NCBI GenBank assembly: GCA_016793465.1 | Contig: JAEUJW010000067.1 | Span: 310,001 to 374,000 of the forward strand | From: Myxococcales bacterium | GTDB taxonomy: Bacteria; Myxococcota; Polyangia; Nannocystales; Nannocystaceae | Direction of reading: 5' to 3' | DNA length: 64,000 nt | Shown here: positions 16,388 to 25,188 of the stretch, one piece after another | Layout of the letters: the number at the start of each line of letters is the position of its first letter | Numbering within the stretch: position 1 is the stretch's first letter | Made by a program: the position numbers and the translations under genes | The notes under the pieces: model-generated | Database searches by the model: none | The model's input: the letters and a program-made list of their open reading frames with translations, nothing else | Told to the model about the DNA's origin: nothing

Positions 16388-17173
16388 TCACGGGGCCGCG
16401 GCGACGACGTTGGCCGGCGGCGGGGCGAACAGCGCGGGGTCGACGGCGCCGTCGACGACGATCTCCTTGACGACGCTGCGCGTGCGCTTGCCGTCGACCT
16501 CACCGTCGCTGACGAAGCTGAACTTGACCCCGTGGACCTCGCGCCAGTCCGACGGGTGCACGACCCTGGTCTTCTCGCGGCCGTCCTTGTCCTTGAAGGT
16601 CACGCGCCGCTGGACCTCGAGGAAGCTGCCGGGGTCGTAGAAGCGGTGCTCGACGTCGCCGCTGGCGAGCGTGACCTGGATGTGGTGGGCTCGCACGCCC
16701 TTGACGTCCTCGGCGGCGCCGAGCTCGAGCTTGTGCCCGCGGGCGGCGGCGTCGATCAGCGGATCGTCGAACTGGGCCCACTGGGCCATCTTCGCGGTAT
16801 TTTCGGCCGGCATCGGCGCGAGCGGGGCGCCGGCCTCGGACACGTAGCCCCGGCTGCCGTCGAACATCTTAATAAAAGGCTTGCCGTCGTGGCTGCCTTC
16901 CTTGCGGATCTTGTCGGGCCGCGCGCGGACCATCGACCAGGCTTCGGTCTTGCCGTCCTCGGTGTACTCGCCCTTGACCGCGAGCGTGGTCATGGCCTTC
17001 AGCCGGGCCAGCCCGCCGATCGCCTCGTAGTGGCCGGCGACGATCTGGTCGGCCGTCAGGGCCGCGGGCGCGGCGTCGGCCCGGGCGTCGCCGGGCTTGG
17101 TCTCCCCGCTGTCGCACGCGGCCGCCATCCCGAGCACCAGCGCCAGCGCGAACTTCGATCGATGCGTCATCAT
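16388..17173 (-). CDS. LolA/LolB-fold-like lipoprotein
   Basis: 261 residues. Signal MMTHRSKFALALVLGMAAAC with lipobox. The mature region begins with ADQIVAGHYEAIGGLARLKA, typical of outer membrane lipoprotein-sorting-like (MucB/LolA-fold) proteins, followed by beta strands (VKGEYTEDGKTEAWSMVRARP, RRVTFKDKDGREKTRVVHP) and a short Pro/Ala end. Such proteins bind lipid or lipoprotein acyl chains in the periplasm. A cluster of A/T-ending codons (PFIKM, 16868-16878) stands out. Confidence 0.68.
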   Translation of the reverse strand: MMTHRSKFALALVLGMAAACDSGETKPGDARADAAPAALTADQIVAGHYEAIGGLARLKAMTTLAVKGEYTEDGKTEAWSMVRARPDKIRKEGSHDGKPFIKMFDGSRGYVSEAGAPLAPMPAENTAKMAQWAQFDDPLIDAAARGHKLELGAAEDVKGVRAHHIQVTLASGDVEHRFYDPGSFLEVQRRVTFKDKDGREKTRVVHPSDWREVHGVKFSFVSDGEVDGKRTRSVVKEIVVDGAVDPALFAPPPANVVAAAP

Positions 17174-17264
17174 GTCTCTACCTCCGTTGCGGCCTCAACG
17201 TCGCACGCGGAGCCGCCGCCGCGAAAGCGGGATGCAGGCGAACGCGGGTCACCTGCAGCCACGC

Positions 17265-17465
17265 AGCGGGTGGCCGCTCGCTGCGGCCCGCGACGCCGCT
17301 GCGGCGAACGGACGTGTGCGGCCGTTCGCTGCGGGCCGCGACGCCGGCTGCAGCGAACGGACGCCCGCTGCGGGCTGCGACGCCGGCTGCAGCGAACGGA
17401 CGCCCGCTGCGGGCCGGCGACGCCGCTGCGGCGAACGGACGTGTGCGGCCGTTCGCTGCGGTCGA
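17265..17465. repeat. intergenic region of direct and inverted repeats
   Basis: The gap 17174-17523 (350 bp) between two minus-strand genes is filled with repeats. GCGAACGG, 10 bases, CCGTTCGC hairpins occur at 17304-17329 and 17431-17456 with identical loops. Between them a unit of about 46 bases built on GCTGCAGCGAACGGACGCCC is repeated. All units share GAACGGACG and CTGCGGGC words. No gene is supported, although frames stay open on both strands. Confidence 0.8.
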
Positions 17466-17470
17466 TGCAT

Positions 17471-17508
17471 AAGAAAAGACCGCGGCGCACGCGTTCGCGT
17501 GGGCCGCG
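17471..17508 (-). terminator. Rho-independent terminator of the two-component operon
   Basis: On the minus strand the stem CGCGGCCCACGCG / CGCGTGCGCCGCG (one C-C mismatch, 2-base loop) is followed by GTCTTTTCTT. It starts 16 bases after the response-regulator stop. It is one of the clearest intrinsic terminators here. Confidence 0.75.
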
Positions 17509-17523
17509 TCCCGCGTTCGGCGA

Positions 17524-18342
17524 TCAGGCGCGCAGGGCGGCGAGCTTGGCCTGCTGGCTGCGCGACACTTTGATTGCCTGGCCGCCCTCGAGCACGACCA
17601 CGGCCTCGCGCTGGCGGCCGTTGCGGAGCTCGCGGATGCGCCGGCGGTTGACGATCGCGGAGCGGTGGATCCGCACGAACATGCCGGCGTCGAGGCGCTT
17701 CTCGAGGCTCATCATGGTCTCGCGGTGGAGGTAGCTCTTGCCGCCGGCGTGGATCTGCACGTAGTAGTCGGCGGCCTCGATCCAGTCGATCTCGTCGAAG
17801 CGCAGGAACACCACGCGGGGGCCGTCCTTGATCGCCAGGCGCTCGGGCTCGGCCGGCCGCGGCGGGCTCGGCGAGGCGAGCGGGCCCTCGGGCGGCTTGA
17901 CCGCGTTGGGGCCGACGTCGGCGAGCAGGCTCAGCAGCTGCTGGCGCAGGTCCCAGGCGCGCGCGAGCTGCAGGTGCGACTTGGCCCGGCCGACCGCGTC
18001 GGCGAACCGCTCGTCGTCGAACGGCTTTAATAAATAGTCGAGGGCGTGGACCTCGAAGGCCTGCAGGGCGTAGCGGTCGTACGCGGTCACGAAGATGACG
18101 GCGGGCAGGACCGCCGGCGGCAGCGCGGCGAGCACCTGGAAGCCGGTCATCTCCGGCATCTGCACGTCGAGGAACACGAGGTCGGGGCGGAGCTGCTGGA
18201 TCTGCAGCACGGCGTCGCGGCCCGCGCCGGCCTCGCCGACGACCTCGATCTCGGGGTCCGTGCGCAGGAGCAGGTGGATGCCCTCGCGGGCGAGCGGCTC
18301 GTCGTCGACGATGAAGGTGCGGATCGGGCTACGCTGCGTCAT
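17524..18342 (-). CDS. LytTR-family response regulator
   Basis: 272 residues from MTQRSPIRTF. Receiver domain (1-120): acidic pocket DDE at about 11-13, phospho-acceptor Asp in LVFLDVQMPEMTG, switch Thr in FVTAYD, Lys in YLLKPF. LytTR DNA-binding domain (about 165-270): FDEIDWIEAADYYVQIHAGG and FVRIHRSAIVNRRRI. The start overlaps the kinase stop by 14 bases, so the two are translated together. The codons for YLLKP include two TTA codons, rare in this genome. It is followed by a strong terminator. Confidence 0.9.
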   Translation of the reverse strand: MTQRSPIRTFIVDDEPLAREGIHLLLRTDPEIEVVGEAGAGRDAVLQIQQLRPDLVFLDVQMPEMTGFQVLAALPPAVLPAVIFVTAYDRYALQAFEVHALDYLLKPFDDERFADAVGRAKSHLQLARAWDLRQQLLSLLADVGPNAVKPPEGPLASPSPPRPAEPERLAIKDGPRVVFLRFDEIDWIEAADYYVQIHAGGKSYLHRETMMSLEKRLDAGMFVRIHRSAIVNRRRIRELRNGRQREAVVVLEGGQAIKVSRSQQAKLAALRA

Positions 18343-19444
18343 AGGCGGACTCGAGGGCGAGGGGGATCTCAATGGTGACCCGCACGCCGCCGTCGTCTCC
18401 GGGGCTGACGCCGAGGCGGTGGGTGCCGGGGTAGAGCTGCTGCAGCCGCATCCGTACGTTGCGCAGGCCGACGCCGGTGCAGGCGTCGAGGTCGAACTCG
18501 GCGGGCAGGCCGAGGCCGTCGTCGCGGACCTCGATCGCCAGCATGCTGCCCTGCCGGGTCGCGCGCACGGCGATGCGCCCGGCGGCCGCGCGCGGGGCGA
18601 TGCCGTGGCGGATCGCGTTCTCGACGATCGGCTGGAGCAGGAGGTTGGGGACCAGCGCGCTGTACACGTCGGGCGCGATGTCCATGCGCACGTCGAGCCG
18701 GTCCTGGAAGCGGACCTGCTCGATCGCCAGGTAGCGCCCGAGGAAGTCGAGCTCCTGCTTGAGCGAGACCAGCTGGCTGCCGGTGTTCTCGAGCGCGAGC
18801 CGCAGCAGGTCGCCGACGCCGCTCAGCATGCGCAGGGCGCCCTGGGTGTCGTGCTTGCGCACGAGCATGCTGATCGCGTGCAGCGTGTTGAACAGGAAGT
18901 GCGGGTGCAGTTGCATCTTCAGGGCGTCGAGCTGGGCGTGCGCCAGCGCCGTCTCGAGGCGGGCCGCGGTGAGCACGCCCTCGCGGGCCTTGCGCTGGTA
19001 GTCGTAGGCGTGGATGACGACGACGATCAGCCAGTAGGTGAAGAGCTCGATGTGGATGCTCTTGGCGAGCACCTTGCCGAAGCCCTGGACCAGCGGGTTC
19101 TGCAGGAAGTAGGGCTCGCCGATCGAGTAGGCGGCGAGCGTGACGATCCACGCGTACCCGCAGGCGATCAGCACGTTGGCGAGGATGTGCGGGCGGATCG
19201 CCCGCCTCCACGTGTCGGCCGAGATCGGGTAGCGCCGGGCCACGCGCACGACCAGCGGGGCGACGGCCGCGAGGTACAGCCACGGCGGCAGCTGGCCCTC
19301 GAGGGCGCGCACGAGCGAGGGGCCGCTCGCCGGAGGCCACAGGAAGTACGCCTGGCTGGTCGAGATGAGCCCGCACGCGACCCACGGCGCGGCGATCGCC
19401 CACGCGGGCGGCCCCAGGGGGCGTGGTTCGGGCTGCACGTGCAT
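18329..19444 (-). CDS. LytS/YehU-type sensor histidine kinase
   Basis: 371 residues from MHVQPEPRP. The N-terminal half has four to five hydrophobic segments (about residues 15-170) and no periplasmic sensor domain, so it probably senses within the membrane. The His_kinase motif LHPHFLFNTLHAIS carries the phospho-accepting histidine, and the ATPase part has the N-box LLQPIVENAIRHG and the G-box GVGLRNVRMRL. Its partner is the overlapping LytTR regulator. Targets are unknown. Confidence 0.9.
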   Translation of the reverse strand: MHVQPEPRPLGPPAWAIAAPWVACGLISTSQAYFLWPPASGPSLVRALEGQLPPWLYLAAVAPLVVRVARRYPISADTWRRAIRPHILANVLIACGYAWIVTLAAYSIGEPYFLQNPLVQGFGKVLAKSIHIELFTYWLIVVVIHAYDYQRKAREGVLTAARLETALAHAQLDALKMQLHPHFLFNTLHAISMLVRKHDTQGALRMLSGVGDLLRLALENTGSQLVSLKQELDFLGRYLAIEQVRFQDRLDVRMDIAPDVYSALVPNLLLQPIVENAIRHGIAPRAAAGRIAVRATRQGSMLAIEVRDDGLGLPAEFDLDACTGVGLRNVRMRLQQLYPGTHRLGVSPGDDGGVRVTIEIPLALESAYDAA

Positions 19445-19711
19445 GGACTCGACCTTGCCACTTGGAACCCGACCCGAGCCTTTCGGTTGCAGCCAACCGA
19501 CGATCCTGCGCAGGGAACGGTCGCCGCTGCGACGCCGGCTGCGGGCGCTGCACCGGGTTTCGCGGGCGTATGATGGCAATTGTAAGTGTTCTGAAAATGC
19601 CCGCTTACCGGGCAGATCCGCCCGCCCGTATCGACGGCAAAATTTTTATCGGCCCGCGAGGTCAGTGTGCGCGTATTTTACCGTGGGTGACGTGGCATCC
19701 TCGGTGGGCTG

Positions 19712-20986
19712 ATGCTGGTCCAGTTTCGCGTCGAGAATCATCGCTCGCTGCGTGACGAGCAGGTGCTGTCGCTGCTCGCGAGCAGCCGGGTCGACCAGAC
19801 GCCGGAGCGCCTCATCCCGCTCGGCAAGCCCGGGGAGTCCCTGCTGCCGGCCGCGGCCATCTACGGGGCCAACGGCTCCGGCAAGACCAGCGTGCTGCAC
19901 GCGCTGGCGTTCATGTGCGACGCGGTCCGCCGCTCGCACCGCACCTGGGAGCCGGGCGGCGGGACGCCGCGCGAGCCGTTCCTGCTGTCGAGCAAGGCGA
20001 CGACGCCGTCGCGCTACGAGGTCGACATCGTGCTCGGCGGGACGCGCTTTCGCTACGGCTTCTCGCTGAGCGACCGGCGCGTCGAGGAGGAGTGGCTGTT
20101 CGCCCGCCCGCACGGCCGCAAGCAGTCGTGGTTCACCCGCGACGGCGACCGCTTCGAGTTCGGCAAGCAGCTCGGCGGGGAGAACCAGGCGATCGTCGCC
20201 GCGACCCGCGACAACAGCCTGTTCCTGTCGGCGGCGGCGCAGAACAACCACGGCAAGCTGCTGCCGCTGTATCGCTGGTTCCACGCGGTCCGCTTCGAGC
20301 TGCGCCGCAGCTCGGCGGCGGGGCTCGACGCCTGGCACGCGGCGCTGCTCGAGGAGCTGCTGTCCGACGCGCCCGAGCAGCCGCTGACCGCGGCCGAGGA
20401 CGCGGACCGTCGCCGGCTCCGCGGCGGCCTGATCACCCTGCTGCGCGAGGCGGACCTCGGGATCGTCGACGTGCGCCTGCAGCCCCGCGGGTCGGCGAGG
20501 CGCCGCGCCGGCGAGCTCGACCTGGTGTTCCGCCACCGCACGGCCGACGGCCGCGCGGCGTGGCTGCCGCTGGCGGCCGAGTCGGCGGGGACCGTCGCGC
20601 TCGTCGGCATCGCGGCGCGGCTGGTCGGCGTGCTCGCCCGCGGCGGGGTGCTGTGCATCGACGAGTTCGACGCGAGCCTGCACCCCACGCTGGTGCTCGG
20701 CCTGCTGCGCACGCTGCACGACCGCGAGAAGAACCCCCACGGCGCGCAGCTGCTGTTCACCACCCACGACGCCAACCTGCTCGGCATGGTCAACGGCGAG
20801 GCGCCGCTGCGCCGCGACCAGATCTGGTTCACCGAAAAAGACATCGCCGGGGCGACCCACCTCTACCCGCTGATGGACCACCACCCCCGCAAGGCCGAGA
20901 ACCTCGAGCGCGGCTACCTGCAGGGCCGCTACGGGGCCATCCCGTTCATCGGCGACCTGTTGCCGGCGCCGACGCCCGAGCCGTGA
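19712..20986 (+). CDS. AAA15-family ATPase (COG1106-like)
   Basis: 424 residues. Begins MLVQFRVENHRSLRDEQVLS, the usual opening of ABC-like AAA15/AAA21 ATPases. Walker A GANGSGKTS at 52-60, Walker B VLCIDEFDASLHP at about 314-326, and the H-loop LLFTTHD. No nuclease (Toprim) domain is fused. Relatives occur in phage defence (AbiL, retron and Septu-type modules) and elsewhere. The next gene, 56 bp on, encodes a Uma2-type nuclease, so a two-gene ATPase-nuclease module is plausible. Confidence 0.8.
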   Translation: MLVQFRVENHRSLRDEQVLSLLASSRVDQTPERLIPLGKPGESLLPAAAIYGANGSGKTSVLHALAFMCDAVRRSHRTWEPGGGTPREPFLLSSKATTPSRYEVDIVLGGTRFRYGFSLSDRRVEEEWLFARPHGRKQSWFTRDGDRFEFGKQLGGENQAIVAATRDNSLFLSAAAQNNHGKLLPLYRWFHAVRFELRRSSAAGLDAWHAALLEELLSDAPEQPLTAAEDADRRRLRGGLITLLREADLGIVDVRLQPRGSARRRAGELDLVFRHRTADGRAAWLPLAAESAGTVALVGIAARLVGVLARGGVLCIDEFDASLHPTLVLGLLRTLHDREKNPHGAQLLFTTHDANLLGMVNGEAPLRRDQIWFTEKDIAGATHLYPLMDHHPRKAENLERGYLQGRYGAIPFIGDLLPAPTPEP

Positions 20987-21042
20987 CCGGGCCGCGCGCG
21001 GCGCCGGTGGCCCGCGAGGCGCGCGCCTGATAGAGTGGCCGC

Positions 21043-21621
21043 ATGTCCGCGGTGCCCCAGCCGTCCCGCCTCACGCTCGAGGACTTCCTGGCCTGGGAGG
21101 CGGGCCAGGAGGGCAAGCACGAGTTCGTCGACGGCGAGGTGTTCGCGATGTCGGGGGGCTCGAAGGTCCACCACCGGATCGCCTTGAACATCTACCGGGC
21201 GCTGTACGATCAACTCGCAGCTCGCGGTTGCTTCCCGTTTCACGAGGCCCAGATCCTCGCGGGAGACAACGTCTTTTATCCGGATGTCACGGTCGCATGT
21301 GGTGCCGATGCAATCGACGGTCACCTGATCGAGCATCCGAGGCACCTCTTCGAGGTGCTGTCGTCGTCGACGGCGGATTACGATCGCGGCAAGAAGCGGA
21401 TGCGCTATCAGGAACGCCTGGCGAGCCTGCAGACGTACGTGCTCGTCGCGCAGCACGAGATGATGGTCGAGGTGCTGCGTCGGACTCGACACGGCTGGAC
21501 GTCGGAGCTGTATTCACAGCCGGAGGACGTGATCGAGCTGTTCGATCCACCGTGCCGCCTGACGCTGGCGAACATCTACGAGCAGCTGCTCGACCGTCCG
21601 GGCGGCGAGCTGCCGCGCTGA
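21043..21621 (+). CDS. Uma2 (DUF820) family PD-(D/E)xK-type endonuclease
   Basis: 192 residues. LTLEDFLAWEAGQEGKHEFV is the Uma2 opening; the nuclease core is the Asp in NVFYPDVTVACG, the Glu in HLFEVLSSSTADYDRGKK and the following Lys. Uma2 proteins are widespread in cyanobacteria and myxobacteria in many copies, mostly without known role. It follows the AAA15 ATPase on the same strand and ends flush against the converging gene (TGATCA shared by the two stops). GC content falls in the middle (21215-21420), unlike its neighbours. Confidence 0.82.
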   Translation: MSAVPQPSRLTLEDFLAWEAGQEGKHEFVDGEVFAMSGGSKVHHRIALNIYRALYDQLAARGCFPFHEAQILAGDNVFYPDVTVACGADAIDGHLIEHPRHLFEVLSSSTADYDRGKKRMRYQERLASLQTYVLVAQHEMMVEVLRRTRHGWTSELYSQPEDVIELFDPPCRLTLANIYEQLLDRPGGELPR

Positions 21622-23658
21622 TCATTCGCGGCGGGTGACGCGGGCGCCGAGGTCGGTGCATTCGATGCGCCACGGCGGCGGCAGCAGGTCGCGGTGAGAC
21701 TCGCAGAGGGCGCGGGTCGTCGCGTCGGGGGTGACGATGCGCGGAGAGCCGTGCTGGTGGGCGGGGGCGAGGCCGTGGAGCAGGAATTGGGGCGTCGTCA
21801 AGAACGCCCCGGCGAGGCGGCGGGCGAGCTGTTCGCGGGCGGCGGGGGCGAGCTCGGCGAGCGGGGTGGCGAGCGGGGTGGCGAGCAGGGCGGCGAGGGC
21901 GTCGGCTGTGCTTCGGGGCAGGTCGGGTTCGCCGACGAGGCGGTCGGCGATGGCGATCGCGAGGTCGGCGAGCGTGGCGTCGGGGGTGGCGGCGGCGGCC
22001 GCGAGCAGGCGGGAGATCCAGTCGGGGTCGGCGGCGGCGTCGCCGAGCCCCGGGTCGACGCCCTCGGCGTAGCTCGCCTCCCACGCCAGCTGGCCGACCA
22101 GCTCGCTGCTGCGCAGGCCGAGCTCGACCTCGTCGATGGCGACGCCGAGGCGGACCAGCAGCGGCTCGTCGGGGTAGCCGTACGGCGCGGGGAACGGGCG
22201 GGCGAGCGGCCACTCGAGCGCCGTGTGGGCGCTGTCGAGGAGGGTCCACGGGCCCGGGCGGTGCACGAGGTCGGCGGCGTCGTTGTCGGGCGACCACGGG
22301 TCGAGCACCGGCGGGAGCGCGGCGTCGCAGGCGTCGGGGGCCGCGACGTCGGCGGCCGGGTGGGTGACGGCGGCGACCACGAGGGCGCGCAGCGACCACT
22401 CGTCGTCGACGAGCGCGGCGGTCAGGTCGGCGAGCGCCTCGCGGGCGGCGGGGTTGCGCGGGTGGCCGTGGGCGAGGGTCAGCGGGGCGCCGGTGAGGTC
22501 GGTCCACAGGCCGTCGGCGAGGCGGGCGGCGACCATGGTGGCGAGCGCGCGTGTCGGGTCGTCGGCGGCGCCGGGCAGGCCCTCGGCGGCGAGCGCGGCG
22601 AAGCCGCGGCGCAGGCGGTCGTCGACGTCGAGCAGGTTGGGTCGCCGCGGCAGCGGGCCGGCGAGGTGGCCGGGATCGTCGAGGATGTCGGCGCCGCGGC
22701 CGTCGGCCACGCGGATGCACGCGGGGTCGACGCCCCAGGGTGCGAGCGTGGTCTCGACACCGTCGACGAACCCGAACACGCGGAAGGCGGCGTCGAGGCT
22801 GGCGTCGGCGGGCGGGAGCTCGCCGAACACGGCGGCGTCGAGGCCGGGCGCGAGCGGCCAGAAGCGGTCGCTCGCGGGGTCGGCGGCGTCGGTGACCGAG
22901 GCGTCGTCGGCGTGGCAGGTCAGGCACTCGCGGCGGCGGCCGAGCCAGCGGGCCTCGAAGCTGGTGGCGAAGTTGGTGCGGCGGGCGGCCTCGAGGTCGG
23001 TGGGCTTGACGTTGGCGCCCTCGATCGGCGCCTTCATGCGCGCGACGAGGGCGGCGCGCAGCAGCGGGCGCGGGTCGTCGAGGGCGACCGAGCTGGCGAG
23101 CACGTCGGACATGGTCCAGCCGGGGATCGGCGGGCTGTCCTTCGGGTCATGGTCGCGGAGCCAGGCGGCCAGCTCGCGGTCGGCGCCGGCGGCGGTGCGC
23201 GGGCCCCAGCAGCGCGGCAGGTGGCGGTGGCCGCTGCGGATGACGCCGAGGTGGTCGACGAGGAAGTGGGCGAGGCGGCGCTCGTACAGCGGGCCCCGGG
23301 CGAGGCCCTCGGCGAGCAGGCGGCGGCCGTCGGCGCCGGCGGCGTCGAGCTGGTCGACGATGTCCGCGAGCAGGCGCAGCTCGCGGACGCCGTACGGGCG
23401 GCGGGCCTGGATCGCCGGGAGGGCGCGGTGCACGAACGCGCGGCTGTCGCCCGGGCACGCGGGGGCGTCGGCCGACGCGTCGACCGGGGCGAGCGGCTCG
23501 CGCTCGCAGGCGACGAGGGCGACGCACAGCGCGGCGAGGCCGACGACGCGGCTGGCGGAGAGGACAGGTCGCGCGGGGCGGGTCGCGCCGGGGGTGCTCG
23601 ATGGGCTGTCCGCAGGGACAGGTCGTGCGGGACAGGCCGAGCCGATTAATAATTTCAC
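21622..23658 (-). CDS. large lipoprotein with CxxCH haem motif, partner of DUF1501 protein (DUF1549/DUF1592-like)
   Basis: 678 residues from a GTG overlapping the DUF1501 stop (GTGA). An N-terminal Pro-rich leader precedes VVGLAALCVALVAC, a lipobox; a later GTG just before this signal may be the true start. C245-L-T-C-H249 is a c-type haem motif. The rest is helical, as in the PSD1-type proteins found next to DUF1501 genes in planctomycetes and myxobacteria. Function is unknown, probably envelope redox or polymer handling. Two TTA codons stand at codons 3-4. Confidence 0.65.
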   Translation of the reverse strand: MKLLIGSACPARPVPADSPSSTPGATRPARPVLSASRVVGLAALCVALVACEREPLAPVDASADAPACPGDSRAFVHRALPAIQARRPYGVRELRLLADIVDQLDAAGADGRRLLAEGLARGPLYERRLAHFLVDHLGVIRSGHRHLPRCWGPRTAAGADRELAAWLRDHDPKDSPPIPGWTMSDVLASSVALDDPRPLLRAALVARMKAPIEGANVKPTDLEAARRTNFATSFEARWLGRRRECLTCHADDASVTDAADPASDRFWPLAPGLDAAVFGELPPADASLDAAFRVFGFVDGVETTLAPWGVDPACIRVADGRGADILDDPGHLAGPLPRRPNLLDVDDRLRRGFAALAAEGLPGAADDPTRALATMVAARLADGLWTDLTGAPLTLAHGHPRNPAAREALADLTAALVDDEWSLRALVVAAVTHPAADVAAPDACDAALPPVLDPWSPDNDAADLVHRPGPWTLLDSAHTALEWPLARPFPAPYGYPDEPLLVRLGVAIDEVELGLRSSELVGQLAWEASYAEGVDPGLGDAAADPDWISRLLAAAAATPDATLADLAIAIADRLVGEPDLPRSTADALAALLATPLATPLAELAPAAREQLARRLAGAFLTTPQFLLHGLAPAHQHGSPRIVTPDATTRALCESHRDLLPPPWRIECTDLGARVTRRE

Positions 23659-25121
23659 GGGTCGACCCCCAGGAGGCGGGAGGACAGGTCGCGCAGGGCG
23701 GCGCCGGGGTCGGAGGCGCCGCGGATGTCGGCGGGGTCGAGGCCGCCGCGGTCGAACGGGTAGACGCCGAGGGCGACGGACACGGCGGCGCGGAGCTCGG
23801 CGGGGGTGGCGAACTCGACGGCCGTGCCGGCGGCGGGGTCGATGCGGCCGACGACCGCGGGCGCGACGACCGGGCCGCCGATCAGCACGGCGACGTAGGC
23901 GTGCGGCCAGTGGTTGAGGCCGTCGAGGCCGGGCTGGATCGCCGGGGAGCGCCCGAACTCGCTGGAGATCACGACGAGCGTGTCGTCGAGGTCGAGCTTG
24001 CCCGCGTCGCCCTCGCCGGGGCGATTGATGATCGACGCGAGGTGGGCGAGCGTGTGCGGGTAATTGGTGGAGGCGGCCAGCAGGTGCTCGCGGTGGCTGT
24101 CGTGGCCGCCGTCGCGGGTCTGTCGCAGCCCCGCGTCGATCCACTGGACGTAGCGCAGCGGCGTCTCGGGGTGGGTCAGCAGGTGGGCGGCGACGCGGGC
24201 CGCGAGCGCGGGCTTCGAGAGGTTCTCGAGGTCGCAGGACGTCGCGGGGCCGAGGCCGAACAGGGTCGAGGGGAGCAGGGCGGACAGCACGTCGCTGCGC
24301 TCGCGGGCGGCCTCGGCGGCGCTGAAGTCGGTCCACGCGGGGGGCGTGCGCGGGCCCAGGCGTGCGGCCAGGCGGGCGCGGGCGTCGGCGAGGAAGGCGT
24401 CGTGGGCGGCGCGGCGGTCCGACGTGGCTGGCCTCTGGAGCAGGTGGTCGAGGTCGTGGAAGGCGGCGAGGTCGACCTCGAGCGGGCGCGCGGACGCGGG
24501 GTGGAGGCCGACGGCGAGGGCGGCGCGGTAGTTGTCGACGCGCGCGAGGTCGCCGGGCTGGACGACGGCGGCGTGGGGCACCACGCGGGCGGTCTCGGGG
24601 CGCTCGCCGAAGTGGCGCTGGATCGCCGCGCCGGCGCCGGCGAGCTCGGGGCGGCCGACGCGGCGGCCGGTCAGCGTCAGCGGGATCGCGGTCTCGTGCG
24701 GCAACTGGTCGTGGCGCAGGACGACCACGCGGGTGCGCGCGAGCAGGTCGGGGCGCGACCACAGCGGCCACGTCCACGGGCCGAGGTGCACGAGGTCGGC
24801 GGGGCCCGCGGCGAACGGGCGCGTGAGCGCGGGCGGGCCCCCGCAGGTGGCCACGCGGGCGGCGACGTCGAAGGCGTGCAGGTAGGTGCCGTCGGCCTGG
24901 CCCCACGCGGGCACGCAGTGGAAGGTGTCGAACGCGTTCATGCCGCCGTACATCGTCAGCTCGAGCGCGCGGCGGACCTGCAGCTCGGCGGGCGGCATGC
25001 TCGACGCGTGGGCCTGCGGGACGTCGCCCCAGGCGGCGCCGGCCCGCCGCGCGCACAGGCCGGCGGCCGCGGTGGTGGCGGCGCCGGCGAGCAGCGTGCG
25101 GCGGGTGAGGGGCAGGGACAT
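23655..25121 (-). CDS. DUF1501 family Tat-exported protein
   Basis: 488 residues. Twin-arginine signal MSLPLTRRTLLAGAATTAAA. The body has DUF1501 (alkaline-phosphatase-superfamily-like) features: YGGMNAFDTFHC early, DDTLVVISSEFGRSPAIQPG late, then GLNHWPHAYVAVLIGG. The role of DUF1501 proteins is not established; they are usually paired with a cytochrome-type PSD1 partner, as here, with overlapping stop and start. Upstream by 67 bp lies a Cys-rich lipoprotein, completing a three-gene set. Confidence 0.82.
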   Translation of the reverse strand: MSLPLTRRTLLAGAATTAAAGLCARRAGAAWGDVPQAHASSMPPAELQVRRALELTMYGGMNAFDTFHCVPAWGQADGTYLHAFDVAARVATCGGPPALTRPFAAGPADLVHLGPWTWPLWSRPDLLARTRVVVLRHDQLPHETAIPLTLTGRRVGRPELAGAGAAIQRHFGERPETARVVPHAAVVQPGDLARVDNYRAALAVGLHPASARPLEVDLAAFHDLDHLLQRPATSDRRAAHDAFLADARARLAARLGPRTPPAWTDFSAAEAARERSDVLSALLPSTLFGLGPATSCDLENLSKPALAARVAAHLLTHPETPLRYVQWIDAGLRQTRDGGHDSHREHLLAASTNYPHTLAHLASIINRPGEGDAGKLDLDDTLVVISSEFGRSPAIQPGLDGLNHWPHAYVAVLIGGPVVAPAVVGRIDPAAGTAVEFATPAELRAAVSVALGVYPFDRGGLDPADIRGASDPGAALRDLSSRLLGVDP

Positions 25122-25188
25122 GGTCTTCGGGACAGGTCGGTGGGCGTCGCGCGGCGCGGACTCCCGGTCGGGCTCGTGGGTGGCGCGC

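Noticed and set aside
17265..17465. CRISPR array
   Set aside because: Repeats are not separated by unique spacers, unit lengths vary, and there are no cas genes.
23560..25140. Recurring GGACAGGTCG words as a dispersed repeat family
   Set aside because: Four or more copies are visible around the DUF1501 genes, but they are short, degenerate and partly inside coding sequence; too weak to call a repeat element.
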